The notes: a model not told the origin generated them from the sequence alone. A DNA stretch of 64,000 nt from Halobiforma lacisalsi AJ5 (GCF_000226975.2 NZ_CP019285.1:620001-684000), one strand, 5' to 3'. Counted from the stretch's first letter, positions 33,621 through 42,283 are shown. A program made the numbers and translations.

Positions 33621-33746
33621 ATGAACGCTCGGTGCCCGGAATGTGACGGCCTGGGAGAGTTACTCGAGAAAAGATCGCTCGAGGGCGGCGTGAGAGGCAT
33701 CTTCGAGTGCTCGAACTGCGGGACCGAGTGGTCGACCGCTATCTGA
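33621..33746 (+). CDS. Small zinc-ribbon protein, 41 residues
   Basis: A 41-codon frame encodes a protein starting MNARCPECDGLGELLEKRSL and ending FECSNCGTEWSTAI. Two CxxC pairs (Cys5/Cys8 and Cys30/Cys33), separated by 21 residues, match a rubredoxin-like zinc ribbon. It starts 99 bp upstream of, and divergent from, the DUF7857-like gene. Its length is below usual gene-finder thresholds, and its codon use is typical of the host. Function unknown. Confidence 0.75.
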   Translation: MNARCPECDGLGELLEKRSLEGGVRGIFECSNCGTEWSTAI

Positions 33747-34168
33747 AGCCCCCCGAGTGTGGGGGCCACGGATCGCGTCGATCGATCGATTCAGGCTCGA
33801 GGCTTCCTTCGACGCGTGCCGGACGACCGACGATGAACCACCCACCGACTGACCCCTGCTCATGCTCGTCGTCGCGACCGGATTCGCGGCCCTCATTCGA
33901 GTTGGACGGGCGGATTCGTGCGAGCAGGGGCGACGGGGTTGAAAAGACTCGCCTTGCCGGGTGGGATCGGACCGGGCTTCGTACTCGCTCATGTCGGCTG
34001 CTGGCACCTGTTCGGGAATGGATGAGGAACCGGACTGACGAGGGTGCGGGTCGATCGATGCCGTCGTGGCGTCGTTTCCACCGAAGACTGGGTGAAGGCC
34101 CCCCGGCCCGGCCACGAGCGAACCGGACGTTGTCTGACGGGTGGCAGACGAGCGTCATTACAACGACA
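33747..34168. other. Gene-free stretch with a long inverted repeat
   Basis: No convincing coding frame was seen. CCCCTGCTC (33853-33861) is the inverse of 33922-33930, a 9-bp stem enclosing a smaller CGCGA/TCGCG hairpin. The region leads to the promoter of the HalOD1 gene. A structured transcript is possible but unsupported beyond this pairing. Confidence 0.35.
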
Positions 34169-34173
34169 CGGGC

Positions 34174-34181
34174 TTTTATTA
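34174..34181 (+). promoter_or_regulatory. Probable TATA box for the HalOD1 gene
   Basis: TTTTATTA ends 23 nt before the ATG at 34205, the usual leaderless spacing. Confidence 0.5.
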
Positions 34182-34204
34182 CCGAGAATCTGGCAGCGGG
34201 GAGC

Positions 34205-34471
34205 ATGCATTCCGATCCACCCATCAGCCACCGAGTCGTGGAGAAGGTCGCAGAACGCGAAGGTGTGCCGTCGACGGAGTTGCATCCGCCGCTTCACTCC
34301 GCGGTCGATACCGACGCACTCGATGCGATCTGTCGAACGGCTGATACCGATCGCGGACGGCCAACGATCGAGTTCGAGTACGAGGGATACACCGTCCGCA
34401 TCGCCAACGGCAGCGAGATCACGATCGAGGAGCCGTCACCGCTCGTGGAACCGGATCGGGAATTCGCCTGA
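34205..34471 (+). CDS. HalOD1 output domain protein
   Basis: An 88-residue protein that consists only of a HalOD1 domain: 'VVEKVAEREGVPSTELHPPLHSAVDTDALDAIC' followed by 'TIEFEYEGYTVRIANGSEITIEEP'. HalOD1 is a haloarchaeal output domain often found at the end of signalling proteins, and also alone as here. Its biochemical role is not established. The upstream open frame is not used; the ATG at 34205 matches both the domain start and a TATA box. Confidence 0.88.
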   Translation: MHSDPPISHRVVEKVAEREGVPSTELHPPLHSAVDTDALDAICRTADTDRGRPTIEFEYEGYTVRIANGSEITIEEPSPLVEPDREFA

Positions 34472-34799
34472 GCGCATCCGTCGGACGAACCGAGATTTGC
34501 AGTGCCTGAATTATATGCTCTAGATGAACCCACGCATCCCTCGCTAGCTATGTTCGGAGAACTAGTCCGCTGACAGTGGACTTCCTCTGTTGGCCGTTCC
34601 ATCGGAGTGGGTCGGCCCCTGATTGAGTAACTACCCTCTCTCCGTTGGTCACCAGAGAAGTACTGATGACAGTGATCTGCACCCAAAAGATAAAATATTT
34701 TATACCTACAACATTCAATTATTACTCGGGATTAGATAGTAAGTGACAGAGACCCGATATCACACAAATATATCGGCTCAAAACCGTGCAGTTTCTGGA
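34472..34799. other. AT-rich gene-free stretch before tRNA-Met
   Basis: No coding frame is convincing. The stretch is clearly poorer in GC than its surroundings and contains the 12-bp palindrome TAAAATATTTTA at 34691-34702. No transcript can be assigned to it. Confidence 0.4.
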
Positions 34800-34907
34800 T
34801 GGGCCCTGACGGATTCGAACCATCGACCACTCGGTGTCTCACGCGATCGCACCGGTGTCCGACCTCGTTATGAGCCGAGCGCTCTAACCAGACTGAGCTA
34901 AGGGCCC
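34800..34907 (-). tRNA. tRNA-Met (CAT), elongator type, with a 33-nt intron
   Basis: The minus strand gives acceptor GGGCCCT/AGGGCCC with discriminator A, D arm AGCTCAGTCTGGTTAGAGC and anticodon loop CTCATAA, so anticodon CAT. Exon 1 is 34869-34907, the intron 34836-34868 and exon 2 34800-34835. Removing 33 nt restores a CTCGG/CCGAG anticodon stem and a 75-nt tRNA. The intron sits after anticodon position 37, where archaeal bulge-helix-bulge introns lie. Elongator tRNA-Met introns are known in haloarchaea. Confidence 0.92.
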
Positions 34908-35036
34908 TCTACTCGGAGGAAAACGTGGCCGGAAGTTAACGCTTACTCTCCGTCTCTCGGTTTTCGACACACTAGGTGCCCGGAGTGCGCGCGCCGGCGA
35001 CGGGACTATGTGACCGGCGACCGAACGAATGGGTGA

Positions 35037-35345
35037 ATGCCGGATCGTCGACTCGAGCGGTTCCTGCGGTCGAAACTCCGTGAAGCGGGCGAGCAGTACG
35101 AACAGATACGGGAGTCGACGGACAGCCAACTCGAGGAGGCCCGCGAGGCGTACGAGGTGGCGAAAAACGCACGCGCGCTCCCGTCGGACGAGGCGGGACG
35201 TGCGAAGATCATCTGTCGACGCTACGCCGAGAAACGGGCGGCGATGCTGGACGACCGGTACCGGCCGGCCTGTTACGAGGACGGCCACCCGGATTGCGAG
35301 GGCTGTGTCGAGGACGTTCACGAGGGCCGGATCGAGACGTGGTAG
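35037..35345 (+). CDS. DUF7091-like helical protein with a Cys-rich end
   Basis: A 102-residue protein. The first 60 residues are charged helix ('DRRLERFLRSKLREAGEQYEQIRESTDSQLEEAREAYEVA') with coiled-coil character. The end has Cys residues in 'RPACYEDGHPDCEGCVEDVHEG', a CxxC with nearby His that could bind a metal. It also contains an IICRRYAEKRA helix. It lies between tRNA-Met and the convergent ba3 operon. Function is unknown, and the family name is from memory. Confidence 0.75.
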   Translation: MPDRRLERFLRSKLREAGEQYEQIRESTDSQLEEAREAYEVAKNARALPSDEAGRAKIICRRYAEKRAAMLDDRYRPACYEDGHPDCEGCVEDVHEGRIETW

Positions 35346-35479
35346 TCGACCGACTCGTCGGAGAAACGAAGCGGAGAATCGCGGACGCGAACCGGTTTTG
35401 ACTGACGGAAACCGCAGATCCGAGCGTCGATCAGCCTCGAGAGTCGAATCAGCGATCGATGAAAGGCCCGAGGGCGGCG

Positions 35480-35734
35480 TCAGCCTCTGTTTTCGTTCGG
35501 GTTCGGGCGTCCGCCGTCACCCTTCCGCTTCGGGCGCTCTTCGCTGTCGTCGTCGGCCGGGCGGAAGGCCCACGCGAGCAACGCCAGGATCATTCCCAGG
35601 CCGAGCAGGGCCGTCTCGAGGGCGGTGAGTTCGATCCCGACCCACGAGAGGACGGTCCGGAACTCGACCGCGAACGGGATGATGAAGGCCGCGGCGACGA
35701 GTAGCGCCTCAGGGGAGACCCGCATCTCACGCAT
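35480..35734 (-). CDS. cbaC: Cytochrome ba3 oxidase small subunit CbaC
   Basis: An 84-residue protein with two transmembrane segments (PEALLVAAAFIIPFAVEF about 8-25, and ALETALLGLGMILALLAWAF about 38-57) and a charged tail. It starts directly after the cbaA stop codon, with no intervening base. Gene order cbaD-cbaB-cbaA-cbaC matches the ba3 oxidase operon described in Natronomonas pharaonis. A start at 35725 (MRVSPEA) is also possible. The small subunit probably stabilises the oxidase. Confidence 0.8.
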   Translation of the reverse strand: MREMRVSPEALLVAAAFIIPFAVEFRTVLSWVGIELTALETALLGLGMILALLAWAFRPADDDSEERPKRKGDGGRPNPNENRG

Positions 35735-37513
35735 CTACGGGATCACCTCGATCTCGGGGAGGGCAGCGGTAACGGTCTCGAGCGAGGCGGGCAGTTCGGC
35801 GGGAAGGAACGGCGCGATGCTGACCGGGAAGCCGTTGATCTCGTAGCCGAACAGGCCGCCGTCCTGGATCACGCTCAGTATCGGGAGCGTGTACGCGAAC
35901 ACGACCAGAACGACTGCGATGGTCGTCCAGAGTTTCAGGTTGTCGAGGATCAGGGGGGCGTCCTCGGATCCGGAGAGGGTATCGGCGTAGGTGTTCGCCG
36001 GGATGGAACCGCTCTCGGCGCGGTCCCCCAAGACGGTCACGACCATGTTCGCGAGGAACAGGACGAGCGAGAGGAACAGCAGGGTACCCCCGAGTGCGAC
36101 CTGGAGATCCAGTTCGGCGACGGAGCCGACGCCGGCCTCGAACGCGAACTCCTCGTACTGGGGTTCGGCCGTCCGGCGGGGAATGCTGAACAGACCGCCG
36201 CGGTGCATCGCGTTCGACATGAACGTCATCCCGATGAACCACAGGAGGACCTGGACCAGCGCGACCGAACGGTTCCACAGGCGCTTGCCGGTCAGTTGCG
36301 GGATGAACCAGTAGGAGGCGGCCATGAACGTCAGCGCGACTGCGGTACCGACGGTGAGGTGGAAGTGGCCGACGACCCAGAAGGTGTTGTGGACGAGATA
36401 GTTGATGTTCATGCCGGCGTTGATCATCCCGGAGAAGCCGGCTGCGGCGAACATCAGTCCCGCAAGCGACATCCCGGTGAAGACGGGGTCGCGCCAGGGC
36501 AGGGCCTTCAGCCAGCCGAGGTAGCCGCTCCCGCCGCGCTGACGAGCACCGTGTTCCATGCTCGCGACGACGGTGAAGGCGGTCAGCAGGCTCGGCAACA
36601 GGAGGAACATCGTGTTCGTCATGGCGATGAACTTGAACCCTTCCGCGATACCGGGGTCGAGGTACTGGTGGTGGATCCCGGTCGGCACCGAGAGGATCAG
36701 GAAGAGGACGAACACGACGCGTGCGAGCGGATCGCTGAACAGCTTTCCGCCGGCGAATTTCGGCAGCATGATGTACCACATCATGTACGCCGGCAGCAGC
36801 CAGAAGTACACGACCGGGTGGCCGAAGAACCAGAACAGCGTCCGGGTCAGCAGCGGGTTGATGCCGTCGACGAGACCGAGCGTCCACGGCAGGATAAAGG
36901 CGAGGATGGCGACGGCGACGCCGAGGGTCGCGAGGTACCACATCAGCGTCGTCGTCAGCACCATAAACGTCGGCAGCGGGATGCGTTCATCCGGGTTGTC
37001 CTGCTTCCAGGCCCACCAGGTACGGAACCAGTCGACCCCGGCGAGCCAACTCCCGACGACGAACAGGACGAGCCCGACGTAAAACAGCGGGTGGCCCTCG
37101 AGCGGCGCGTAGAACGTGAACAGCACGCTCGCGCTCATGTCGATGGAGTCGGTGAAGCCAGCGAGGATCGGGACCGCCGCGAGTATCGTGCCCAGCACCA
37201 TCAGGCCGTACCAGCCCCACGTGAAGCGCAGATCGACCATCCCGCGGTCGAGGCTGGTCGTGACAGCCCACGTGAACAGGCCCACGAGGAAGAAGATCGT
37301 GAACGTGAGCGCGAGCAACACCCCGTGTGCGGTCAGGACAGTGTAGTAGTCGGCCGAGTCCATGAACCGGAACACGTCGGTCCGGTGAAGCGCCTGGATC
37401 AGCCCGAACAGGCCGCCGATAGTGAGCGCGATAAACGAGCTCCAGAACGCCGAGTGGATGACTTTAGACTCTTCCGGGAAATCCTCGAAGTATGCGGTCG
37501 TCGCGTTACTCAT
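35735..37513 (-). CDS. cbaA: Cytochrome ba3 oxidase subunit I
   Basis: A 592-residue heme-copper oxidase subunit I with about 13 membrane helices. 'LTAHGVLLALTF' holds a low-spin heme His. 'FFGHPVVYFWLLPAY' contributes the CuB His and the cross-linked Tyr, 'GIHHQYLDPG' the His pair, and 'VGHFHLTVGTAVALTFMAA' the high- and low-spin heme His ligands. It reduces oxygen to water and pumps protons across the membrane, receiving electrons from a halocyanin or similar carrier through subunit II. The start at 37513 overlaps the end of cbaB by 8 bp. B-type oxidase features fit better than an aa3 enzyme. Confidence 0.95.
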   Translation of the reverse strand: MSNATTAYFEDFPEESKVIHSAFWSSFIALTIGGLFGLIQALHRTDVFRFMDSADYYTVLTAHGVLLALTFTIFFLVGLFTWAVTTSLDRGMVDLRFTWGWYGLMVLGTILAAVPILAGFTDSIDMSASVLFTFYAPLEGHPLFYVGLVLFVVGSWLAGVDWFRTWWAWKQDNPDERIPLPTFMVLTTTLMWYLATLGVAVAILAFILPWTLGLVDGINPLLTRTLFWFFGHPVVYFWLLPAYMMWYIMLPKFAGGKLFSDPLARVVFVLFLILSVPTGIHHQYLDPGIAEGFKFIAMTNTMFLLLPSLLTAFTVVASMEHGARQRGGSGYLGWLKALPWRDPVFTGMSLAGLMFAAAGFSGMINAGMNINYLVHNTFWVVGHFHLTVGTAVALTFMAASYWFIPQLTGKRLWNRSVALVQVLLWFIGMTFMSNAMHRGGLFSIPRRTAEPQYEEFAFEAGVGSVAELDLQVALGGTLLFLSLVLFLANMVVTVLGDRAESGSIPANTYADTLSGSEDAPLILDNLKLWTTIAVVLVVFAYTLPILSVIQDGGLFGYEINGFPVSIAPFLPAELPASLETVTAALPEIEVIP

Positions 37514-38330
37514 TGTCGTCCTCCGTATCGGTCGTGTCGTCGCTTTCGTCGTTTTCGTCGTCCTCGTCCGTTCCAACCGTCACCTGGCCGCTCTCCTCGT
37601 AGTCGTCGACGGTGACCGTCCAGTCGTGTTCGCCCTCGCCGAGGTCCGAACTGTCGACGGCGAAGGTAACCTCCTCGGAGCTGTCGCCCGCGACGGTTAC
37701 GTCTTCCTCGAGAGTCACGTCGCCGATCTCGGCCGTGACGGTGGTATCGAGGTCCTCGAGCTGGCCGTTCGTCACCGTAGCGGTGACCTCGATCTCCTCA
37801 CCGGTCGCGACCTCGTCGGGCGCCTCGGCGGAGAGTTCGGTGAGGTCGAAGTCCTCTTCGGGCGTGACGATCAACTGGCCGGACATCTCGTGGTGTTGTG
37901 GACCGCAGTACTCGTTGCAGACGAGGCCGTACTCGCCGGGTTCGTCGAACTCGACGGTCATCGTGGAGATCTCGCCGGGAATGACCATCGTGTTGACGTT
38001 CGTGCCGACGACGCTGAAGCCGTGGATCACGTCGGGGCTCGTCACGTGGAAGGTGACTTCGCTGCCGGCGGGCACCTCGATGGGGTCGGGGACGAACGTA
38101 AACGTCTGTGCGCGGACGTAGACCTCGTACTCGTCCTCACCGACCTGCTGGACCCCCGGGTCGCTGAACTCCTCGTGGTCGAAGACCTCGTTGGGGTCTA
38201 TCGAGCCACCCTCGTCGTCGACCATCGCGATGCCGAGGCCGATCGACCCGTACGTGATCGTTGCAATGAAGCCAACGATCAACAGCATCGCGGCGATCAG
38301 CCACGCTTTTTCGTACGTGTGGATGTTCAT
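37506..38330 (-). CDS. cbaB: Cytochrome ba3 oxidase subunit II with extra C-terminal domain
   Basis: A 274-residue subunit II. One membrane helix (about 9-34) is followed by a cupredoxin domain with CuA ligands His103, Cys138, Cys142, His146 and Met149 ('CNEYCGPQHHEM'). It accepts electrons on the outside and passes them to subunit I. An additional beta-rich domain follows from about residue 155 ('APDEVATGEEIEVTATVTNGQLEDLDTTVTAE', split here) resembling a CARDB-type Ig domain, then an acidic tail. Typical ba3 subunit II is about 170 residues, so this is an extended form. It overlaps cbaD by 4 bp and cbaA by 8 bp. Confidence 0.93.
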   Translation of the reverse strand: MNIHTYEKAWLIAAMLLIVGFIATITYGSIGLGIAMVDDEGGSIDPNEVFDHEEFSDPGVQQVGEDEYEVYVRAQTFTFVPDPIEVPAGSEVTFHVTSPDVIHGFSVVGTNVNTMVIPGEISTMTVEFDEPGEYGLVCNEYCGPQHHEMSGQLIVTPEEDFDLTELSAEAPDEVATGEEIEVTATVTNGQLEDLDTTVTAEIGDVTLEEDVTVAGDSSEEVTFAVDSSDLGEGEHDWTVTVDDYEESGQVTVGTDEDDENDESDDTTDTEDDNE

Positions 38331-38557
38331 ACGAGCCCCACCCCCATCAGGATCGAGCTAACGACCGTCGGGTCGTTCCCGACGAATTCCACGAAGTACA
38401 TGAAAAACCACAGTGCTACCAGGATCAGGAAGTACAGTCCGATGAGCACCAACGTCCCGATCGGATCGTACTCGTCGTGACCGATCTCCGTGATCGGTCC
38501 GTCGACGTCTGCGGCCGTATCCGGCCGCTCCGCACTTTGCTCTGTCGCCGAACTCAT
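38327..38557 (-). CDS. cbaD: Cytochrome ba3 oxidase small subunit CbaD
   Basis: A 76-residue protein with one transmembrane helix (PIGTLVLIGLYFLILVALWFFMYFV, split by position about 32-56) after an acidic N-terminus. It is the first gene of the leftward ba3 operon and overlaps cbaB by 4 bp (ATGA). The start at 38557 (MSSATEQ) is preferred since upstream frame is uncharacteristic. It corresponds to the small CbaD subunit reported from the Natronomonas operon. Confidence 0.82.
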   Translation of the reverse strand: MSSATEQSAERPDTAADVDGPITEIGHDEYDPIGTLVLIGLYFLILVALWFFMYFVEFVGNDPTVVSSILMGVGLV

Positions 38558-38658
38558 ACGGGAGGGTAGTGAACGGGTAGGACTTACCCCTCCCTGTCGT
38601 TCCAGCAGGATGGGAACGGGTGCATCCTTTAAGTAGCCATCATACGCAGGAATACACA
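38558..38658. promoter_or_regulatory. Divergent promoter region of the ba3 locus
   Basis: The 101-bp gap between cbaD and the divergent small membrane gene contains an imperfect palindrome GGGTA...TACCC at 38576-38590 and the TATA-like CTTTAAGTAG about 25 nt before the ATG at 38659. Joint regulation of the two directions is inferred from the layout only. Confidence 0.4.
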
Positions 38659-38880
38659 ATGACGTTCGAGGACCTCGAACCCCGACACGCAGCCGCAGCC
38701 GGACTGCTCGCATTCGTGCCGACGGTAATCTACGGCATCGGTCGTCCCGGACTCGCCGGCTTCGTCGCCGCGCTCAACGTCGCGATAATCTTCGCGTCGC
38801 TGTACGTCGCGATGTCGCCGGTCGACAGCGACGGACACGACCACGGACACGGCTCCGGCGACAACGGAACGAGTGCGTAA
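38659..38880 (+). CDS. Small membrane protein beside the ba3 operon, CbaE candidate
   Basis: A 73-residue protein with two short hydrophobic segments ('AAAAGLLAFVPTVIYGIG' about 11-28 and 'AALNVAIIFASLYVAMSP' about 36-53) and a His-rich tail (DSDGHDHGHGSGDNG). It is divergent from cbaD and shares its promoter region. I recall haloarchaeal annotations of a small ba3 oxidase subunit in this position, but cannot verify it. The histidines could bind copper for the oxidase. Confidence 0.7.
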   Translation: MTFEDLEPRHAAAAGLLAFVPTVIYGIGRPGLAGFVAALNVAIIFASLYVAMSPVDSDGHDHGHGSGDNGTSA

Positions 38881-39071
38881 ACGGATTCGACAGCCGTCCG
38901 AGCCCTCGAAGCGGCGGGCTCGGCGACACCCGAACGGTTCGCGGCTCGGTCACGACTCCGCACCCATGAGTTCTCCGCTCACCCGACGACCCACACCGAG
39001 CACCCTCGAGTGCCACGCGTATCGCGTCCGCCCACCATTCGAGCGGACCGACGACCGATCCTCCTCTCCAC

Positions 39072-41705
39072 ATGGCTCGAGACACTAGCCGATCGACACC
39101 CACGCCGGGTTCGAGCGCGGACGACGACGCGTCCGACCGAAGCCGCTCGAGCGACGACGCCGATCTCGCCGCCGTCCCGCCCGCCGTCGAACTCGGGGAG
39201 GGCGGCGGGGGAGACGACGGACCGACCGGCTGCGACCTCTGTGACCTCCCCACTCCGGAGCCGCCGGTCGCCGCGCCGGACGTCGACGGACGCTTTTGCT
39301 GTCGGGGCTGTCTCGAGGTGAGTCGGACGCTGTCGAACTCGGATGCGAACGCCGACGCCGATTCGGCCGGCGCGGAACCCGACCCCGGCGCGCTCCGATC
39401 CCGGCTGGCCGACGGGGACGCGGGTTCGGAGGCCGCCGACCCCGACGACGCGCTCGAGGACGGCGAGGGCGAGGAGGCGTTTCTCTCGGTCGACGGGATG
39501 CACTGTTCGACCTGCGAGGCCTTCCTCGAGACGACTGCCGAGTCCGCCGACGGTGTCCTGGCTGCGGAGGCCAGTTACGCGACGGAGACGGTTCGGCTGG
39601 CGTACGATCCCGACCGGGTCGAAACTGGTGACCTCGCCGACGTCGTCTCCGGCTACGGCTACACCGCGCGGGAGCGCGGACGCGAGAGCGACCACGAGGC
39701 CGACGACGGACAGGCGCTCGTAAAGTTCCTCGTCGGCGGCGGGCTGTTCGGGATGATGGTGATGGTGTGGTACGCCGTCTTCCTCTACCCGACCTACTTC
39801 GGCTACGAGCCGGTGGCCGACTTCGGAAGCTACGACGGCTACTACGTCGCGGTCAACATCTGGCTGATGACCACCTTCGTCCTCTTCTACACGGGGTACC
39901 CGATCCTCCGAGGTGCGTACGTCAGCCTCCGGGCGGGGATGCCCAACATGGACCTCCTCGTGGCGACCGCGGCCGTCGGCGCGTACGCCTACAGCACGCT
40001 CGCGATGGTTCTCGGGCGGACGGACCTGTATTTCGACGTCAGCGTCGCCGTCATACTCGTCGTCACCGCGGGTACCTATTACGAGGAACGGATCAAGCGC
40101 CGCGCGACGAACCTGTTGTCGGACCTCACCGAGCAGCAGGTCGACGAGGCCCGCCGCGAGGACGGCGAGACGGTCCCGCTCGAGAGGGTCGAACCCGGCG
40201 ACCGACTGCTCGTTCGCCCCGGCGAACGGATCCCGCTGGACGGCGACCTCGTGGAAGGAACGGCCGCAGTAGACGAGTCGCTGGTGACCGGCGAGTCGCT
40301 TCCCGTCGAGAAAGCACCCGGCGATCCGGTCCGCGGGGGAACCGTCGTCACGGACGCCCCCGTCGTCGTCGAGGTGGGCGAGGACGCCGAGAGCACCCTC
40401 GACCGGCTGGTCTCCCTGCTGTGGTCGATCCAGAGTTCGCGGCCGGGCGTCCAGCGACTCGCCGACAAGCTGGCGACGATCTTCGTCCCGCTCGTGTTGA
40501 CCCTCGCAGCCGCCGCGACGGTCGTCCTGCTCGCGCGGGGCTCGACCCCCTCGGAGGCGCTGCTGGTCGGGCTGACGGTCGTGATCGTCTCCTGTCCCTG
40601 TGCGCTGGGACTGGCGACGCCGCTTGCGATCGCCTCCGGAATTCAGTCGGCCGCGAAACGCGGGATCGTCGTCGCCGCGGAAGCGATTTTCGAGGACGCA
40701 CCCGAAGTGGACGTCGTCGTGCTCGACAAGACGGGAACGCTCACGACGGGGACGATGACGGTGACCGACGTGTACGCGGACGCGACGGAGGGGAGCGACG
40801 GACCCGACGAGACGACGCTCCTCGAGCGCGCTGGCGCCGTCGAAGCCCTCTCGGAGCATCCGATCGCGGCCGCGATCACGGAGGCAGCCTTCGGCGACAG
40901 CAACGAGGACGGTGACGGTGGGGACGACCACCCCGACGACGAAAACGGGGAGCCCACCCTCCCTGCCGGCGTCAGCGCCGACGACTTCGAACGCGACCGC
41001 CGCGGCGTCAGCGGCGTCGTCGACGGCGACCGCGTCGTCGTCGGCCATCCGGACTACCTCCGCGAGTCCGACCTCGAGATCCCCGACAGCCTCGAGTCAC
41101 GAATCGCGGACGCCCGAACGGCCGGCGACGTCCCCGTCGCAGTCGGCTGGAACGGGCGTGCTCGCGGCGCGATCGTCGTGGGCGACTCCCCCCGCGAGGA
41201 ACTGGAACGAGCGGTCGAAACGCTCTCGAGCGGTCGCGAGGTCGTCGTCCTTACCGGTGACGAGGGGGCCGCGGCCGACCGATTCCGGGCCGTCGAGGGG
41301 GTAAGCGAAGTCTTCGCCGGCGTCCCGCCGGAGGGGAAAGCCGAAACCGTCCGCCGGTTGCGGGCCCGCGGCACCGTCGCGATGGTCGGCGACGGGAGCA
41401 ACGACGCCCCCGCGCTGGCGGCCGCCGACGTCGGCATCGCGATGGGCAGCGGGACGAAACTGGCGACCGACGCCGCCGACGCGGTGATCGTCGGCGACGA
41501 CCTCGAGGCGGTCCCGGAGACGTTCGACCTCGCGGCGGGCACTCACCGCCGTATCCGACAGAACCTCGGCTGGGCGTTCTTCTACAACGCCGTCGCGATT
41601 CCGCTCGCGATCACCGGACTCCTGAACCCGCTGTTCGCGGCGGTGGCGATGGCGACGAGCAGCCTGCTGGTCGTGATAAACTCCGCGCGGTCGATCTCGG
41701 ACTAG
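39072..41705 (+). CDS. Copper-type P-type ATPase
   Basis: An 877-residue P1B-type ATPase. It opens with a Cys-rich motif (CDLCDLP about 54 and FCCRGC about 75-80), then a heavy-metal-associated domain with GMHCSTC around 142-148. Eight membrane helices carry the ion-binding CPC ('SCPCALGLATP' about 507). The phosphorylation motif DKTGT lies near 553 and GDGSNDAP near 773. CPC indicates Cu+ transport. With the ba3 oxidase next door it may supply copper for the oxidase (CcoI/FixI-like) or export excess copper. The Cys-rich N-terminus preceding the HMA domain resembles CcoI-type proteins. It overlaps the convergent CDGSH gene by 4 bp. Confidence 0.92.
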   Translation: MARDTSRSTPTPGSSADDDASDRSRSSDDADLAAVPPAVELGEGGGGDDGPTGCDLCDLPTPEPPVAAPDVDGRFCCRGCLEVSRTLSNSDANADADSAGAEPDPGALRSRLADGDAGSEAADPDDALEDGEGEEAFLSVDGMHCSTCEAFLETTAESADGVLAAEASYATETVRLAYDPDRVETGDLADVVSGYGYTARERGRESDHEADDGQALVKFLVGGGLFGMMVMVWYAVFLYPTYFGYEPVADFGSYDGYYVAVNIWLMTTFVLFYTGYPILRGAYVSLRAGMPNMDLLVATAAVGAYAYSTLAMVLGRTDLYFDVSVAVILVVTAGTYYEERIKRRATNLLSDLTEQQVDEARREDGETVPLERVEPGDRLLVRPGERIPLDGDLVEGTAAVDESLVTGESLPVEKAPGDPVRGGTVVTDAPVVVEVGEDAESTLDRLVSLLWSIQSSRPGVQRLADKLATIFVPLVLTLAAAATVVLLARGSTPSEALLVGLTVVIVSCPCALGLATPLAIASGIQSAAKRGIVVAAEAIFEDAPEVDVVVLDKTGTLTTGTMTVTDVYADATEGSDGPDETTLLERAGAVEALSEHPIAAAITEAAFGDSNEDGDGGDDHPDDENGEPTLPAGVSADDFERDRRGVSGVVDGDRVVVGHPDYLRESDLEIPDSLESRIADARTAGDVPVAVGWNGRARGAIVVGDSPREELERAVETLSSGREVVVLTGDEGAAADRFRAVEGVSEVFAGVPPEGKAETVRRLRARGTVAMVGDGSNDAPALAAADVGIAMGSGTKLATDAADAVIVGDDLEAVPETFDLAAGTHRRIRQNLGWAFFYNAVAIPLAITGLLNPLFAAVAMATSSLLVVINSARSISD

Positions 41706-42016
41706 TCCTCGCGCTCGCCGCCGCTCTCGTCCTCGTTCTCGTTCTCGTCCTCGTTCTCGTTCTCGTTCTCGTCCTCGTCCTCGTCCTCGGCTTTCCGTTC
41801 CGTCACCACTCGGTCGACGACGGCCCGCTCGCCGTCCTCGTAGACGTAGGTCTCGCCGTCCTCCTCGTCCTCCGTCCGTCGGTGGCTCCCGTCACAGAAC
41901 GGAAACGTGTCCGAGAGACCGCACTGACAGACCGCGACGTCCCCCTTCTCGTCGTCGATATCCGACGGATCGAGCGTTCGCGGACCGGTCGCCTCGAGTT
42001 CGACGAGTCGCGTCAT
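41702..42016 (-). CDS. CDGSH-type iron-sulfur protein
   Basis: A 104-residue protein with one CDGSH motif: Cys30, Cys32, Cys41 and His45 in 'CQCGLSDTFPFCDGSH' form the ligands of a 2Fe-2S cluster. The C-terminal third is a low-complexity tail of Glu/Asp/Asn repeats encoded by a hexanucleotide-like repeat at about 41726-41790. The start at 42016 precedes MTRLVELEATGPRTL. An electron-transfer or iron-sulfur role is likely. Its stop overlaps the P-ATPase stop by 4 bp. Confidence 0.88.
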   Translation of the reverse strand: MTRLVELEATGPRTLDPSDIDDEKGDVAVCQCGLSDTFPFCDGSHRRTEDEEDGETYVYEDGERAVVDRVVTERKAEDEDEDENENENEDENENEDESGGERED

Positions 42017-42283
42017 CGTCGGACAGTCGGTCCGCCGTGACCAAAATGGTTCGCTCCGCTTGCTCCTCGGTTCCCCTCTCGGATCCCTCGCGAGAGGAAC
42101 AGCTACGGCGCTCGTCGCGGACGAACGGTGAGAGCGAGACAGCGGTGGCGACACGTCGATCCGGGAGACGATCGTTTCCCAGACTCGAGAAGAAACGTGG
42201 AACAGTGGAGCGGAAACGGGACGAATGACGGGCGCGGAAGACAAACTACTTGGTCGTCGTCGGTAATCTTCTGCTACCGAGAC

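Noticed and set aside
36203-37615. A 470-codon open frame antisense to cbaA
   Set aside because: Complement of an oxidase subunit with all heme ligands; the antisense product is low-complexity.
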